This document shows positions 29,119-38,851 of a stretch of 60,087 bases of DNA, one piece after another. The notes beneath the pieces were generated by a model that did not search any database, was not told the origin of the DNA, and saw only the letters and a list, made by a program, of their open reading frames with translations. Within the stretch, counting starts at the first letter, position 1, and every line of letters begins with the position of its first letter. This stretch comes from Dendronalium phyllosphericum CENA369. Lineage in GTDB: Bacteria; Cyanobacteriota; Cyanobacteriia; Cyanobacteriales; Nostocaceae. The DNA is taken from the NCBI RefSeq assembly GCF_016056275.1, contig NZ_JAECZA010000013.1, forward strand, positions 1 through 60,087. The letters are read 5' to 3'. Made by a program: the position numbers and the translations under genes.

Positions 29119-29926
29119 CTTTCAACCTCCTGAGAAATGCATCATTAATCGAGTTCGCTATTTGAGGAAAATATCGTTTGAGAAGATGGGCTTTTTTAGC
29201 TGTGGCATCGGGAAAGACATGCAATTTATTATGAATAATTCCTTGAAGCGTCGCGCGCATGATCTTAGCCGGTTCGGTTGCTACATGTTCTAGAAAGTCA
29301 TGGCTACTCTTACCTAAACTGCCAAACCGTTCGCACTGAAGAATTGGGGTACGACTAAAAAAAGGATAAACAGCCGTGACTTTTACATTGTAGTCTTTTA
29401 CTTCATGGAAAAATCCTTCGCTGAACCCCCGCAAACCAAATTTGCTAGCTGTGTAAGGAGTTAATCCAGGCAATGCCCACCAGCCTGCTAAGGATGAAAT
29501 GTTGACAATGTGACCTTGTTGACGAGCAATCATATCAGTAGCAAATAAAGCACTCAACCGCATCGGCGTTAGCAGATTTACTTGCATGAGACGTTCCCAT
29601 TTTTCCTGAGGAATTTCATCCATGCGACCATAGACTGCAATCCCGGCATTGTTAATTAAAATATCGATAGGGATGTTGAGTGCTTTCACCTGACGATAAA
29701 GAATTTCACATCCCTCACGAGTAGAGAGATCGATACCCAAGCAAGCTAGTACTTCACCCGTTGCGACTTGGCGCTGAATAACTTCTACTCCTTCGCTTAG
29801 AACTGTTTCATCTAAATCAGTTAAAATTAGTCGGCTATTAGCTTCTAATAACTGTCGGGTGAGTTCTTGTCCAAATCCACCAGCTGCACCAGTAATCAGC
29901 ACAACTGCCTTATCTAACTGAGTCAT
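29102..29926 (-). CDS. Short-chain dehydrogenase/reductase
   Basis: Classical SDR of 274 residues. Cofactor motif TGAAGGFGQ (about 13-21), NNAGIAVYG, the catalytic Ser in NISSLAGW, and YTASKFG with Tyr and Lys are all intact. LTDLDE after the second strand suggests NAD preference (Asp at the strand end); this is inference. It is the first gene of a three-gene operon with the monooxygenase and HD protein. A ketone/alcohol made by the SDR could feed the monooxygenase. Confidence 0.92.
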   Translation of the reverse strand: MTQLDKAVVLITGAAGGFGQELTRQLLEANSRLILTDLDETVLSEGVEVIQRQVATGEVLACLGIDLSTREGCEILYRQVKALNIPIDILINNAGIAVYGRMDEIPQEKWERLMQVNLLTPMRLSALFATDMIARQQGHIVNISSLAGWWALPGLTPYTASKFGLRGFSEGFFHEVKDYNVKVTAVYPFFSRTPILQCERFGSLGKSSHDFLEHVATEPAKIMRATLQGIIHNKLHVFPDATAKKAHLLKRYFPQIANSINDAFLRRLKGGQGK

Positions 29927-30348
29927 ATTTTTGTACCAAATTATTAATATTGATGCGAGTATCTTGTTTCATGGTTCTTATGCATTGAGAATACAAGATA
30001 ATAAGGCTAAATGGATGTCACGAAGAGGGTGTAGGGGGTAGGGTGTAGGGAAGACGGGGCTTGTACCCAAGAGGTTGTTGGGGCTATTTCTTCCCCCACA
30101 CTTCACACCCCACACCCCGCCCCAACGAGGCTTGGTCATCAATCTTCTTGTGGTATGGGTCGGAAAATCATACCATTTCACTTTATAAATGATGCAAATA
30201 CGGGTGTAAGGGCGAACAACCGTTAGCCTCTACAAGTTCTTGCATGTATATCAAGATTTTGGTGAATTGGTATCAGTTGTAGGGTGTATATTCGGTGAGA
30301 GTACAGCACCGCCAAAGATTTTCGGTGCGTTAGGACGTTCCGTCCATA
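29927..30348. repeat. Repeat-rich spacer with GGTGTAGGG units and a palindrome
   Basis: No gene seen. 30025-30052 has GGGTGTAGGG units and 30089-30122 has the near complement CACACCCCAC, so the two could pair. A degenerate copy of the GTAAGGGCGAACGGCC palindrome lies at 30205-30234. Array B follows. Confidence 0.6.
30205..30234. repeat. Degenerate copy of the GTAAGGGCGAACGGCC palindrome
   Basis: TGTAAGGGCGAACAACCG followed by TTAGCCTCTACA is an imperfect inverted repeat. It belongs with the better copies at 45149-45184 and 54063-54090. Confidence 0.6.
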
Positions 30349-30516
30349 ATGCATCTTGCTGCAATGCCAATGCATCCCCATACATTGTTAATGCATATTG
30401 CTGCAATGCCAATGCATCCCCATACATTGTTAATGCATATCGCTGCAATGCCAATGCATCGCGTTGCAATGCCAATCCATCCCCATACATTGTTAATGCA
30501 TCCCATTGCATTCAAA
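30349..30516. repeat. Array B: 8 tandem units of 21 bp
   Basis: Eight gap-free 21-bp units nearly all start with ATGCAT. Two sub-types are mixed: ATGCATCCCCATACATTG + TTA, and ATGCAT + three or four variable bases + GCTGCAATGCCA; the first five units alternate strictly. The core CATTGTTAATGCAT is shared with array C at 57934-58080. Both strands stay open across it simply because 21 is divisible by 3; no ribosome site supports a gene. Confidence 0.88.
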
Positions 30517-30878
30517 AAGCGACGCTTTTTGGAACTCAACGATATTAGTAACTTCCAAAACTTGAAGCGGAATAATTGATTTCAGGACTTACACAAAATT
30601 ATGAAAAAACAAACCGCAAAGGGCGCAAAGTGCACGAAGTTATAAGAGTTTCAGAGAGTTTTTGCGTAAGTCCTATATTTTTTGGAGTTCTCTTAACAGT
30701 TTGTGCAAAAATCCCCTCGGTCAAAACGTAACTATACCTAGGTTTTATATCTGGTAGCTGCAAGATGAAAGAGTCAAAATAAAGAATGAAGTGTGAAATT
30801 TATGATTCATTCTTCAGCCTTTATCCTCCCCTTTGGGAACGCCAAGGGCGAACAGCTTTCAGCAGGAGATTATTATCA
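30517..30878. other. Spacer upstream of putA
   Basis: No gene is seen. The frame of putA remains open back to 30786. Part of that extension (30827-30853, CCCTTTGGGAACGCCAAGGG) looks like an intergenic palindromic repeat and not protein. The putA ribosome site AGGAG is at 30864-30868. Confidence 0.5.
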
Positions 30879-33854
30879 GTGGTATTACAAGTAAAAACAA
30901 GCACCTACGAAGCTAAAACTCAAGAAATTGCTAAACAACTTTTAGCAGCAACTCAAGAAAATCGCTCTTTTTTAGCTTCTTTACGCGATCGCATACGTTG
31001 GGACGATCAATTACTTGCTTGGGCAATGAGTAACCCCGGTTTACGGGTGCAATTATTTCGCTTTATAGATACTTTACCAGCGTTGCATGGTAAACCAGAA
31101 GTTGCCGCACATTTACAAGAATATTTAGGAGATGAATCTGTAGAATTACCAGCAGCCCTCAAAGGAATATTAAATTTTGCTAACCCGGATTCAATGCCAG
31201 GACAAGTTGCCGCTACAACCGTTGGCACAGCTGTAGAAACATTAGCTCATAAATATATTTCTGGGGAAAATATTAAACAGGTAATTAAGACAGTTGAACG
31301 ATTGCGAAAAGAAAAAATGGCTTTCACCATTGACTTATTAGGTGAAGCAGTAATTACCGAAGCAGAAGCGCAATCTTATTTAGAACGCTATGTAGAATTG
31401 ATGCAACAATTGGTAGAAGCATCGAAAAGTTGGAGCACAATTCCTGCCATTGATGAAGCTGATGGGAAACCGCTACCAAAAGTTCAGGTTTCTGTGAAGT
31501 TAACGGCGTTTTATTCGCAATTTGACCCATTAGATGCTAAAGGTAGTGAAGAGCGAGTTAGCGATCGCATTCGCACTCTCTTACGTCGCGCTCAAGAATT
31601 AGGCGCAGCTGTGCATTTTGATATGGAACAGTATGCCTATAAAGATTTAACTCTCAACATTCTCAAAAAATTGTTGTTAGAAGAAGAGTTTAGGCAACGT
31701 ACAGACATTGGCATCACAATTCAAGCTTATCTGCGCGATAGCGAAGCAGATGCTCAAGATTTAATTGCTTGGTTAAAACAGCGCGGTTATCCCCTGACCA
31801 TTCGTTTGGTGAAAGGCGCATACTGGGATCAAGAAACTATCAAAGCAGCACAAAAACATTGGTCGCAGCCAGTTTACAACGATAAAGCTGCCAGCGACGC
31901 TAATTTTGAAGCGATAACTCAGTTATTGCTAGAAAATCATCAATATGTGTATTCTGCCATTGGTAGCCATAACGTGCGATCGCAAGCCCGCGCCATAGCC
32001 ATAGCTGAAAGTTTAAATGTGCCTCGCCGCTGTTTTGAAATGCAAGTCCTGTATGGAATGGGCGATAAGTTGGCGAAGGCATTAGTTAATAAAGGTTATC
32101 GCGTCAGAGTTTACTGTCCCTATGGCGAATTACTGCCAGGGATGGCTTATTTAATTCGCCGTTTGTTAGAAAATACAGCTAACAGTTCTTTTCTCCGACA
32201 AAATCTAGAAAATCGACCAATTGAAGAACTATTAGCGCCTCCAGTTTTAAAAGAGGCGGAGAATGAAAATGTCCCCGCGTCCTCTTCCTTCTTTGGCGCG
32301 GCGGATACAGATTATGCAGAAGAGGAAGAAAGAAAGATGGCTGCTGAAGCTTTTCAATCTGTTCGCCAACAATTTGGTAAAAGTTATTTGCCGCTGATTA
32401 ATGGGGAGTACGTTAACACACAAGAAAGTGTTGATTCTCTCAATCCTTCTAATTTCAGTCAGGTAATTGGTAAAGTTGGACTCATTAGCGTCGAACAAGC
32501 CGAACAAGCGATGCAAGCTGCAAAAGCGGCTTTTCCTGGTTGGCGCAAAACACCAGCGAAGCAACGCGCTGCTGTGTTACGAAAAGCTGCCGATTTGATG
32601 GAACAACGCCGCGCCGAACTTTCCGCTTGGATAGTTTTGGAAGTCGGGAAGCCTGTCAAGGAAGCAGATGCAGAGGTTTCTGAGGCGATAGATTTCTGCC
32701 GTTACTACGCCGATGAAATAGAACGGTTAGACCAAGGTGTAAATTACGACGTTGCAGGCGAGACAAATCGTTATATTTACCAGCCACGGGGAATTGCTGT
32801 GGTAATTTCTCCTTGGAATTTCCCTTTAGCGATCGCTTGTGGTATGACTGTAGCAGCTTTAGTAAGTGGCAATTGTACGCTGCTTAAACCTGCGGAAACA
32901 TCTTCTATCATTGCGGCGAAATTGACAGAAATTTTGGTAGCTGCTGGCATTCCTCAAGGTGTCTTTCAATACGTACCTGGGAAGGGTTCGCAAGTTGGCG
33001 CTTACTTGGTGAATCATCCCGATACACATGTGATTGCTTTTACTGGTTCCCAAGAAGTTGGTTGTCGAATTTTTGCAGAGGCGGCAACGCTGAAACCCGG
33101 ACAAAGACACATGAAGCGGGTAATTGCTGAAATGGGCGGTAAGAATGCGATTATTATTGATGAAAGTGCCGATCTAGACCAAGCTGTTGTCGGTGTGGTG
33201 CAATCAGCATTTGGTTACAGCGGTCAAAAATGTTCTGCATGTTCGCGGGTAATTGTCCAAGAATCAATTTATGATGCTTTTGTGCGGCGATTGGTGGAGG
33301 CGACAAAATCCTTAAATATTGGTGAGGCGGAGTTACCGAGTACCCAAGTTGGCCCGGTAATTGATGCTAACGCCCGCGATCGCATCCGCGAGTATATTGA
33401 AAAAGGGAAAGCAGAAGCACAATTGGCGTTGGAGTTACCAGCACCAGAACAGGGATATTTTATCGGCCCTGTGATTTTTAGTGAAGTGCCAGCAAATGGG
33501 ATAATTGCCCAACAAGAAATTTTTGGCCCTGTACTGGCGGTAATTAAAGTTAAAGACTTTTCCGAAGCATTAGCAGTTGCTAACGGTACTAACTACGCTC
33601 TAACTGGAGGACTTTATTCTAGAACTCCTTCGCACATTCAGCAGGCGCAGGAAGAGTTTGAAGTTGGGAATTTGTACGTTAACCGCAATATTACAGGTGC
33701 GATCGTGGCACGGCAACCTTTTGGTGGATTTAAACTTTCTGGTGTTGGTTCAAAAGCAGGCGGCCCTGATTATCTGCTGCAATTTTTGGAACCGCGCACA
33801 GTGACAGAAAATATTCAACGTCAAGGTTTTGCACCAATTGAAGGTGCAGATTAA
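30879..33854 (+). CDS. putA: Bifunctional proline dehydrogenase / P5C dehydrogenase
   Basis: PutA turns proline into glutamate in two steps. Residues to about 460 form the FAD proline dehydrogenase barrel (DMEQYAYKDLTL, RLVKGAYWDQE). Residues about 480-975 form the aldehyde dehydrogenase: PWNFPLAIACGM, GSQEVG, catalytic Glu in EMGGKNA and catalytic Cys in GYSGQKCSACS. There is no N-terminal ribbon-helix-helix DNA-binding domain, so it is not a PutA self-repressor. GTG 30879 with AGGAG 10 bases upstream gives 991 residues; the earlier ATG would run through repeat DNA. The enzyme is peripheral to the membrane in this family. Confidence 0.95.
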   Translation: MVLQVKTSTYEAKTQEIAKQLLAATQENRSFLASLRDRIRWDDQLLAWAMSNPGLRVQLFRFIDTLPALHGKPEVAAHLQEYLGDESVELPAALKGILNFANPDSMPGQVAATTVGTAVETLAHKYISGENIKQVIKTVERLRKEKMAFTIDLLGEAVITEAEAQSYLERYVELMQQLVEASKSWSTIPAIDEADGKPLPKVQVSVKLTAFYSQFDPLDAKGSEERVSDRIRTLLRRAQELGAAVHFDMEQYAYKDLTLNILKKLLLEEEFRQRTDIGITIQAYLRDSEADAQDLIAWLKQRGYPLTIRLVKGAYWDQETIKAAQKHWSQPVYNDKAASDANFEAITQLLLENHQYVYSAIGSHNVRSQARAIAIAESLNVPRRCFEMQVLYGMGDKLAKALVNKGYRVRVYCPYGELLPGMAYLIRRLLENTANSSFLRQNLENRPIEELLAPPVLKEAENENVPASSSFFGAADTDYAEEEERKMAAEAFQSVRQQFGKSYLPLINGEYVNTQESVDSLNPSNFSQVIGKVGLISVEQAEQAMQAAKAAFPGWRKTPAKQRAAVLRKAADLMEQRRAELSAWIVLEVGKPVKEADAEVSEAIDFCRYYADEIERLDQGVNYDVAGETNRYIYQPRGIAVVISPWNFPLAIACGMTVAALVSGNCTLLKPAETSSIIAAKLTEILVAAGIPQGVFQYVPGKGSQVGAYLVNHPDTHVIAFTGSQEVGCRIFAEAATLKPGQRHMKRVIAEMGGKNAIIIDESADLDQAVVGVVQSAFGYSGQKCSACSRVIVQESIYDAFVRRLVEATKSLNIGEAELPSTQVGPVIDANARDRIREYIEKGKAEAQLALELPAPEQGYFIGPVIFSEVPANGIIAQQEIFGPVLAVIKVKDFSEALAVANGTNYALTGGLYSRTPSHIQQAQEEFEVGNLYVNRNITGAIVARQPFGGFKLSGVGSKAGGPDYLLQFLEPRTVTENIQRQGFAPIEGAD

Positions 33855-33860
33855 ATCGGT

Positions 33861-33886
33861 AGTAGGGCATACGCCCTACTTCTTTT
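33861..33886 (+). terminator. Rho-independent terminator after putA
   Basis: AGTAGGGC - ATAC - GCCCTACT forms an 8-bp perfect stem with a 4-base loop, followed by TCTTTT. It starts 7 bp after the putA stop. Confidence 0.75.
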
Positions 33887-33932
33887 ATAATCGAACCACG
33901 GAGGCACAGAGAGCACAGAGAGAGAGATTTTG

Positions 33933-34370
33933 ATGAGCTTAATTATTAAGATTGTGGATTCGTCTGAAGAATTCGCTGCAATTAAAGCAATTAGAATATC
34001 AGTTTTTCAAAAAGAACAAAGGGTAGATCCTGCTTTAGAGTTTGATGGCAAAGACGAAATATCTGACCATTTGATTGCTTATTTAGAAGATAAAGCTGTG
34101 GGTACTACCAGAATTAGATATTTGGATAATCAAACTGCAAAAATAGAAAGACTAGCTGTTCTATCTGTAGCCAGAGGACAAGGCATTGGTAAAAAGATTA
34201 CCGAAAAGGCATTAGAGGTTATATCTAGTAAAAATATTCCAGAAGTTGTGGTTCACGCTCAAGAATATATCAAACCTTTGTACCAAAAATTAGATTTTAC
34301 AGAAAACGGAGAATTATTTGAGGAGGTTGGCATTCTTCATGTAAAAATGAGGAAAAAACTACCCGTCTGA
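33933..34370 (+). CDS. GNAT-family N-acetyltransferase
   Basis: 145 residues with the acetyl-CoA loop ARGQGIGKKITEKAL and the ERLAVLSV strand before it; ends in HVKMRK. It resembles the ElaA/Spt10-type small GNATs (VFQKEQRV near the start). The substrate is unknown. ATG 33933 is one codon after a TTG; the upstream sequence is a purine repeat (AGAGAGAGAG) that can serve as ribosome site. Confidence 0.88.
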   Translation: MSLIIKIVDSSEEFAAIKAIRISVFQKEQRVDPALEFDGKDEISDHLIAYLEDKAVGTTRIRYLDNQTAKIERLAVLSVARGQGIGKKITEKALEVISSKNIPEVVVHAQEYIKPLYQKLDFTENGELFEEVGILHVKMRKKLPV

Positions 34371-34468
34371 AAAAATTAAAAATATATTTTATTAATCAAT
34401 CGATGCTCGATCGACAATTATAAGACTTGCTGTGGTTCGATATTCCGTCCCTGGGTGTAAGCCCGGAA

Positions 34469-36118
34469 TTATTTTAAATATTGCTTGAGCATCTTTTCTA
34501 ATTTAGCTATACGAATTGGTTTTAGGAGATATTCGTTAGCACTAATCTGCAAACTACTAAGTTCTTGTAAATCAGGTTGATTCGCACTGGTTATTACTAC
34601 AGGTAAATTTTGCAGTTTGGGTTTTTCTTTAAGTTGTTTCAATAAATTCCAACTGCTAATATTTCCTGCTAAGTCTCCATCTAGAAAAATTAAATCTGGT
34701 TTGAGAGTTCGTACCTTTTCCAAAAAACTATTTCCATTTTTGAGCCAATCTACTTGATAGCCGATTATCTCAAGATAATCTTGTAAAAATATGCCAGTGT
34801 TTTCTTCTTGTTCCACAAGCAAAATGCGTTTTTTGGTAGTAGAGATAGAAGATGATATTACTGCCTTATCTTCTTCATCTTTGCTATCTACTCGATTTGG
34901 TAAAAATAGAGTGAACTCACTGCCTTCTCCCAAAGTTGAGACAAATGTTACATCTCCACCATGCAAACGTGCTAACTTACGTGTTAAAGCTAAACCTAAA
35001 CCAGTGCCTTCGTACTGGCGATTTAATCGACTATCTAGTTGTTTAAACGGTTCAAATAAAAATTGAAACTGATTTGAATCAATACCAATACCAGTATCTG
35101 AAACTATGAAATTAATGCCTTCAGGTACTTTTTTCACTTCTAAAGATACCCGACCACTTGGGGTAAATTTAACGGCGTTACTTAGTAAATTCACTAGCAT
35201 TTGCTTGATCCGCCGTGCATCAGCCATGCAAATCTCGGCTTTGGGATCGATTTTACTATCGAGTAGTAATCCTTTTTCCACAGCGCGATCGCGCACTGTC
35301 GATAAAACATAACCGCATAACTCTGGTACTGATAAAGGTATAAAAGATAGTTCTTCTTTTCCTGCTTCTACCTTAGACAAATCTAAGATATCGTTAATCA
35401 CTGCTAACAAGTGTTCGCCACTACCATATATACAACTTATATATTCTTTCTGTTTCTCATTCAAAGAGCCTACTATTTCTTGTTGCAACAATTGCGATAA
35501 CCCCATAATTGCGTTGAGAGGGGTTCTTAGTTCGTGGCTCATGGTTGCTAAAAATTCACTTTTCGCTCGACTACCAGCTTCTGCTGCTGCTTGAGAAGTG
35601 CGTAGTTTCAATTCTGTTTGCTTGCGTTCAGTAATATCCTCAACCATTGCCAGAAAAAACTCTGGCTGATTATTACAACCTGGAATTATAGAAACAGAGA
35701 GGCGAGTCCAAACTAATCCCCCATCTTTATGCAACAAACGTCTTTCTATTTCAACGCGATGTCTGGTTAAAAGCTGCTTTGCGTCCACCTGTATTCCGGA
35801 AATTAGTTGTCTGTAAAGTGCTAAATCTCCTCTTTGGTGTGAAATGTAATCTATGAAACGCTTGCCACACAACTCTTGGCAAGTGTAACCCAGCATTTGA
35901 GATAGTGCGGGATTAACATCCACTATTTTTGCTTTCATATCTATCAGTCCGATACCAATAGTGGAACGCTCAAAAATCGCTCTAAATTGCGCCTCGCTTG
36001 TTTGTAGTGCTTCCTGTGCAGTGTTTCGCTCGCTGGCTTCTACTGCCAGTGTTTCAATTTGCAAAGCTTCTTGAACTTGCTGGTGTTTTGTAATATTTTT
36101 GACTACCATTACCTGCAT
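34469..36118 (-). CDS. Hybrid PAS histidine kinase with C-terminal receiver
   Basis: 549 residues. Helical start (1-45), PAS domain (about 46-165, ending VEDITERKQ), HisKA with intact SHELRTPLNA, ATPase domain with NLLSNAVKF and DTGIGI, and a receiver at about 425-548. The receiver keeps the acceptor Asp (IFLDGDL) and the Lys (YLLKP), but its acidic pair is VEQEE, so its chemistry may be weak. No membrane segment. AGGGGT stands 7 bases before the ATG. The partner is unknown. Confidence 0.9.
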   Translation of the reverse strand: MQVMVVKNITKHQQVQEALQIETLAVEASERNTAQEALQTSEAQFRAIFERSTIGIGLIDMKAKIVDVNPALSQMLGYTCQELCGKRFIDYISHQRGDLALYRQLISGIQVDAKQLLTRHRVEIERRLLHKDGGLVWTRLSVSIIPGCNNQPEFFLAMVEDITERKQTELKLRTSQAAAEAGSRAKSEFLATMSHELRTPLNAIMGLSQLLQQEIVGSLNEKQKEYISCIYGSGEHLLAVINDILDLSKVEAGKEELSFIPLSVPELCGYVLSTVRDRAVEKGLLLDSKIDPKAEICMADARRIKQMLVNLLSNAVKFTPSGRVSLEVKKVPEGINFIVSDTGIGIDSNQFQFLFEPFKQLDSRLNRQYEGTGLGLALTRKLARLHGGDVTFVSTLGEGSEFTLFLPNRVDSKDEEDKAVISSSISTTKKRILLVEQEENTGIFLQDYLEIIGYQVDWLKNGNSFLEKVRTLKPDLIFLDGDLAGNISSWNLLKQLKEKPKLQNLPVVITSANQPDLQELSSLQISANEYLLKPIRIAKLEKMLKQYLK

Positions 36119-37281
36119 CTGTTACCCCTGGAAAGAGACTACGTGACCTTGTAGGTCTATGGGGAAAGTAAAAATCTTTCTTATAACTACAAATACTTCA
36201 CAGGGTTTTCCTCAGCCGGAAAGTATATTTTTTTCATTAAAGTTTAGGTTTTAGTGTTGGCGTTCGGGTAAAAACTACTTTGTGGGGGAGTTACTATCTT
36301 AGATGGCACTTCCTCTACTCAGGAAGTCACTCTGTTGCAGTAAGTCTAGCTGGGAATTTCCATACATACATAGAACAAGTGGCATTAGCGATGTACTCTT
36401 AGGTAGAAGCGAGTTACGCGTCGGTCTGTTTTTGCGAGAAGAAGCATCACTCAGACGGGAAGTAGCATCAGACCTCAACAGCGGTGTTACTCTACTTTCT
36501 GTCGCTGGCAAACTCCCGAACTATCAATTAGTTCAACAACTTTATTCTTGAAATTGCCGATCGCTACAAACGCCATATTTCAAGCCAGCAAGAAATCTCC
36601 TTGACTCGCTCTTAAAATTATTCAAGGAGCATTAGGAAAACACCACTTGCTACGACAAAAGGTCAAAATAATAAGTCTCCCAGCAAGAGTGCGACCTCAC
36701 AACCATACACAAGAGAGATAATTATTAACTCTTTACTATTTTTTAAGAATAATTTTAATATAGCTAAATCTAGAAAATGCGTATCCAAAGTATGCACAGC
36801 CTCCAGAAATTTTTGAGCTTGAACCATCTGAAACTCTAGTAAAGAGGTAGCCTTAATAGTGTCATTCATACTTGTATTTAGATAACACTTTAGACACTAA
36901 CCTCGCATCACTCCTAATGAATAAATCTAGGGCTAACACTTCAAAGGACTTGCAAATTAATAAATCAGTAGGTCGGCGTAAATAATTATTGTTGGGATGA
37001 GGCAGGGGGCAGCTAACAAGTACAGGTTTTAACCAAGCAATGAGTAATACCAATTCTGTATGAAGATCGCAAAATTTGAATAACGTTAATTATTTTACAT
37101 GTCAAACTGATATTTATAAAGTACTTTGTCAAAAAAGCGACAGTCATCAAGCTATTTGAGACATATAAAAATTTCTTCAGCATTGACTACTAGACTATGC
37201 AGGCATTCCTCTACAGAAAGATACTGCAAACGTCAAAGTTTGTAAGAATTGAGGTAATAGCGACTGTTGTGGAGGTGGAGA
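36119..37281. other. Long spacer without a convincing gene
   Basis: 1163 bp. The frame 36303-36551 (plus) ends with LREEASLRREVASDLNSG and could be a gene remnant, but has no ribosome site. The frame 36663-36869 (minus, 68 residues) starts MNDTIKATSLLEFQ and also lacks one. Elsewhere nothing is recognised; no cobalamin riboswitch is apparent before the downstream binding-protein gene. Confidence 0.45.
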
Positions 37282-38208
37282 ATGAAAAATAGTAGTGTAA
37301 GAATTGTTTCCTTGATTCCCAGTGGAACGGAGATTTTAGCTACATTAGGGTTGACAGATGCAATTGTTGGGCGATCGCACGAATGCGATTATCCTCCAGA
37401 AATTCAAAATCGCCCTGTTTGTACCCAAGCACGTTTAAATTCCAATGCTCCCAGTAGCGAAATTAACGATGAGGTAAATAATTTATTGCAATCTGCTCTC
37501 AGTATTTATCAAATTAAAACAGATGTTTTAGAGCAATTACAGCCTACCCACATTATCACTCAAGACCAGTGTGATGTTTGTGCCGTCAGTTTCTCAGAAG
37601 TTGAAAAAGCAGTTGCTGACCTAACCCATAGTTCTCCTGAGATTATTTCTTTACAACCCAATGTTCTCCAAGATGTTTGGAATGATATTGAACGAGTGGG
37701 TAATGCCTTTGATGTTGACTCAGTAAAGGTGCTAGAAAACTTAGAAGCTCGTGTTAAAATTTGTCAACACAAAATTCAAGGACTTTCTTTAACGGAAATT
37801 CCCACAGTTGCTTGCATCGAGTGGACTAATCCTTTAATGACCGGCGCGAATTGGATTCCCGAATTAGTCAACTTAGCGGGAGGACAATCACTATTTGGCG
37901 CTACAGGCAAGCCTTCGCCTCAGTTGGAATGGGAGACTTTAATAGTAAGTAATCCAGATGCGATAATTTTTATGCCTTGCGGCTTTGATTTAAATCGTAC
38001 TCGCCAAGAAGCCCAGTTATTAGCTCAACGTCCAGAGTGGCAAAAACTCCACGCTACCCAAACTGGTAGAGTCTACATTACTGATGGAAATTCCTACTTC
38101 AACCGTCCAGGGCCGCGATTAGTAGATTCGTTAGAAATTTTGGCAGAAATTTTGCATCCCGAAATTTTTGAATATGGCTATAAAGGAGTAGCTTGGGAAG
38201 TTTTGTAA
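37282..38208 (+). CDS. Cobalamin-binding-like (BtuF/TroA fold) protein
   Basis: About 308 residues of the helical-backbone metal-receptor fold. Typical blocks: VSLIPSGTEILATLGL at the start, VGRSHECDYP, ITQDQCDVCAVS, IEWTNPLMTGANWIPELVNLAGG and PDAIIFMPCGFD. BtuF-type proteins bind vitamin B12 in the periplasm, but here there is no signal peptide, so the protein may be cytoplasmic, as in many cyanobacterial and archaeal relatives. ATG 37282 has GGAGGTGGAG just upstream. No transporter genes are adjacent. Confidence 0.85.
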   Translation: MKNSSVRIVSLIPSGTEILATLGLTDAIVGRSHECDYPPEIQNRPVCTQARLNSNAPSSEINDEVNNLLQSALSIYQIKTDVLEQLQPTHIITQDQCDVCAVSFSEVEKAVADLTHSSPEIISLQPNVLQDVWNDIERVGNAFDVDSVKVLENLEARVKICQHKIQGLSLTEIPTVACIEWTNPLMTGANWIPELVNLAGGQSLFGATGKPSPQLEWETLIVSNPDAIIFMPCGFDLNRTRQEAQLLAQRPEWQKLHATQTGRVYITDGNSYFNRPGPRLVDSLEILAEILHPEIFEYGYKGVAWEVL

Positions 38209-38279
38209 GAAACAAAGCTGTAAGGCAGGAGTTAAAAGTAAAAAGTTATTAGTTAACAGCTATTACTCCCCGATCCCCT

Positions 38280-38588
38280 TCATCCCTCCGATTTCCCTTG
38301 TCCCCTGTTATTTAGCCATTCAATTAAGGGTCTTAAAGTTCCTGGTAATGCTGCTTCACTTACAGTCACTGTATGTTGCTTACCGTTGTCTTCTACAGTC
38401 AACTTATACTGAAAGCGATCGCTCTGGGGATTGGGAGAGGTAATTTGTTCGGGTAACTGAAATAAATCGGCAACTTCGACTAACTGAGGTAATTCTTTAG
38501 CTTCTTGTGCTGAGAGAGTAGCTGTGTCAACAGTTGTCTTTTTACTGATCCCAGCAAAACCGCCTGTACGTTCAAAGGAAATTCGCAT
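38280..38588 (-). CDS. Emfourin-type protealysin inhibitor
   Basis: Emfourins are small protein inhibitors of protealysin-like M4 peptidases. The 102 residues show the family start RISFERTGGFAGI, DTATLSAQEAKELPQLVE, and the final LIEWLNNRG. It lies directly downstream of an M4 peptidase gene on the same strand, the arrangement known from Serratia. A perfect hairpin (38629-38660) stands 40 bp before its start and may set its level relative to the protease. Confidence 0.88.
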   Translation of the reverse strand: MRISFERTGGFAGISKKTTVDTATLSAQEAKELPQLVEVADLFQLPEQITSPNPQSDRFQYKLTVEDNGKQHTVTVSEAALPGTLRPLIEWLNNRGQGKSEG

Positions 38589-38628
38589 TTTTCTTCTCCA
38601 TTGCGTTGTTTAGTAGGAGAAATACAAA

Positions 38629-38660
38629 GACTGGGAGGTGATAACTATCACCTCCCAGTC
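38629..38660 (-). terminator. Perfect 32-bp palindrome between peptidase and inhibitor
   Basis: GACTGGGAGGTGATA pairs with TATCACCTCCCAGTC across two central bases, 15 bp of perfect stem. On the minus strand it is followed by TTTGTATTT, a terminator-like T-rich run. It lies in the gap between the M4 gene and the emfourin gene, so it could be an attenuator or an RNA stabiliser. Confidence 0.65.
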
Positions 38661-38669
38661 TAGCATTTG

Positions 38670-38850
38670 GGTATTGTTTAAGAAGCAGAAGGCAGGAGGC
38701 AGTCCCGATGAAAAAATTTTCATCACCATGCATGAAAAAGGAATATTCTCTACACCCTACACCCTACACCCTTTTTCAAGTCAGGAGAGTTATTTTTCAC
38801 CCTCATCTTCCCAATCCCCAATCCCCAATCCCCAATCCCCAGTTCCCAGT
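38670..38850. repeat. Short repeats: CACCCTACACC and CCCCAATCCCCAAT
   Basis: 38753-38773 repeats ACACCCT; 38811-38848 repeats CCCCAAT about five times. Both belong to STRR-like families that recur at 45571, 47003 and 48541-48760. No gene. Confidence 0.65.
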
Positions 38851-38851
38851 C

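Noticed and set aside
30240-30579. Several overlapping frames over array B on both strands
   Set aside because: They exist only because the repeat unit is a multiple of three and has no stops.
36303-36551. 82-residue frame ending LNSGVTLLSVAGKLPNYQ
   Set aside because: It could be a gene remnant, but there is no ribosome site and I recognise no family.
36663-36869. 68-residue minus-strand frame
   Set aside because: No ribosome site, composition not distinctive; not strong enough to list as a gene.
36900-37281. Possible cobalamin riboswitch before the BtuF-like gene
   Set aside because: No B12-box-like sequence or suitable helices are visible.
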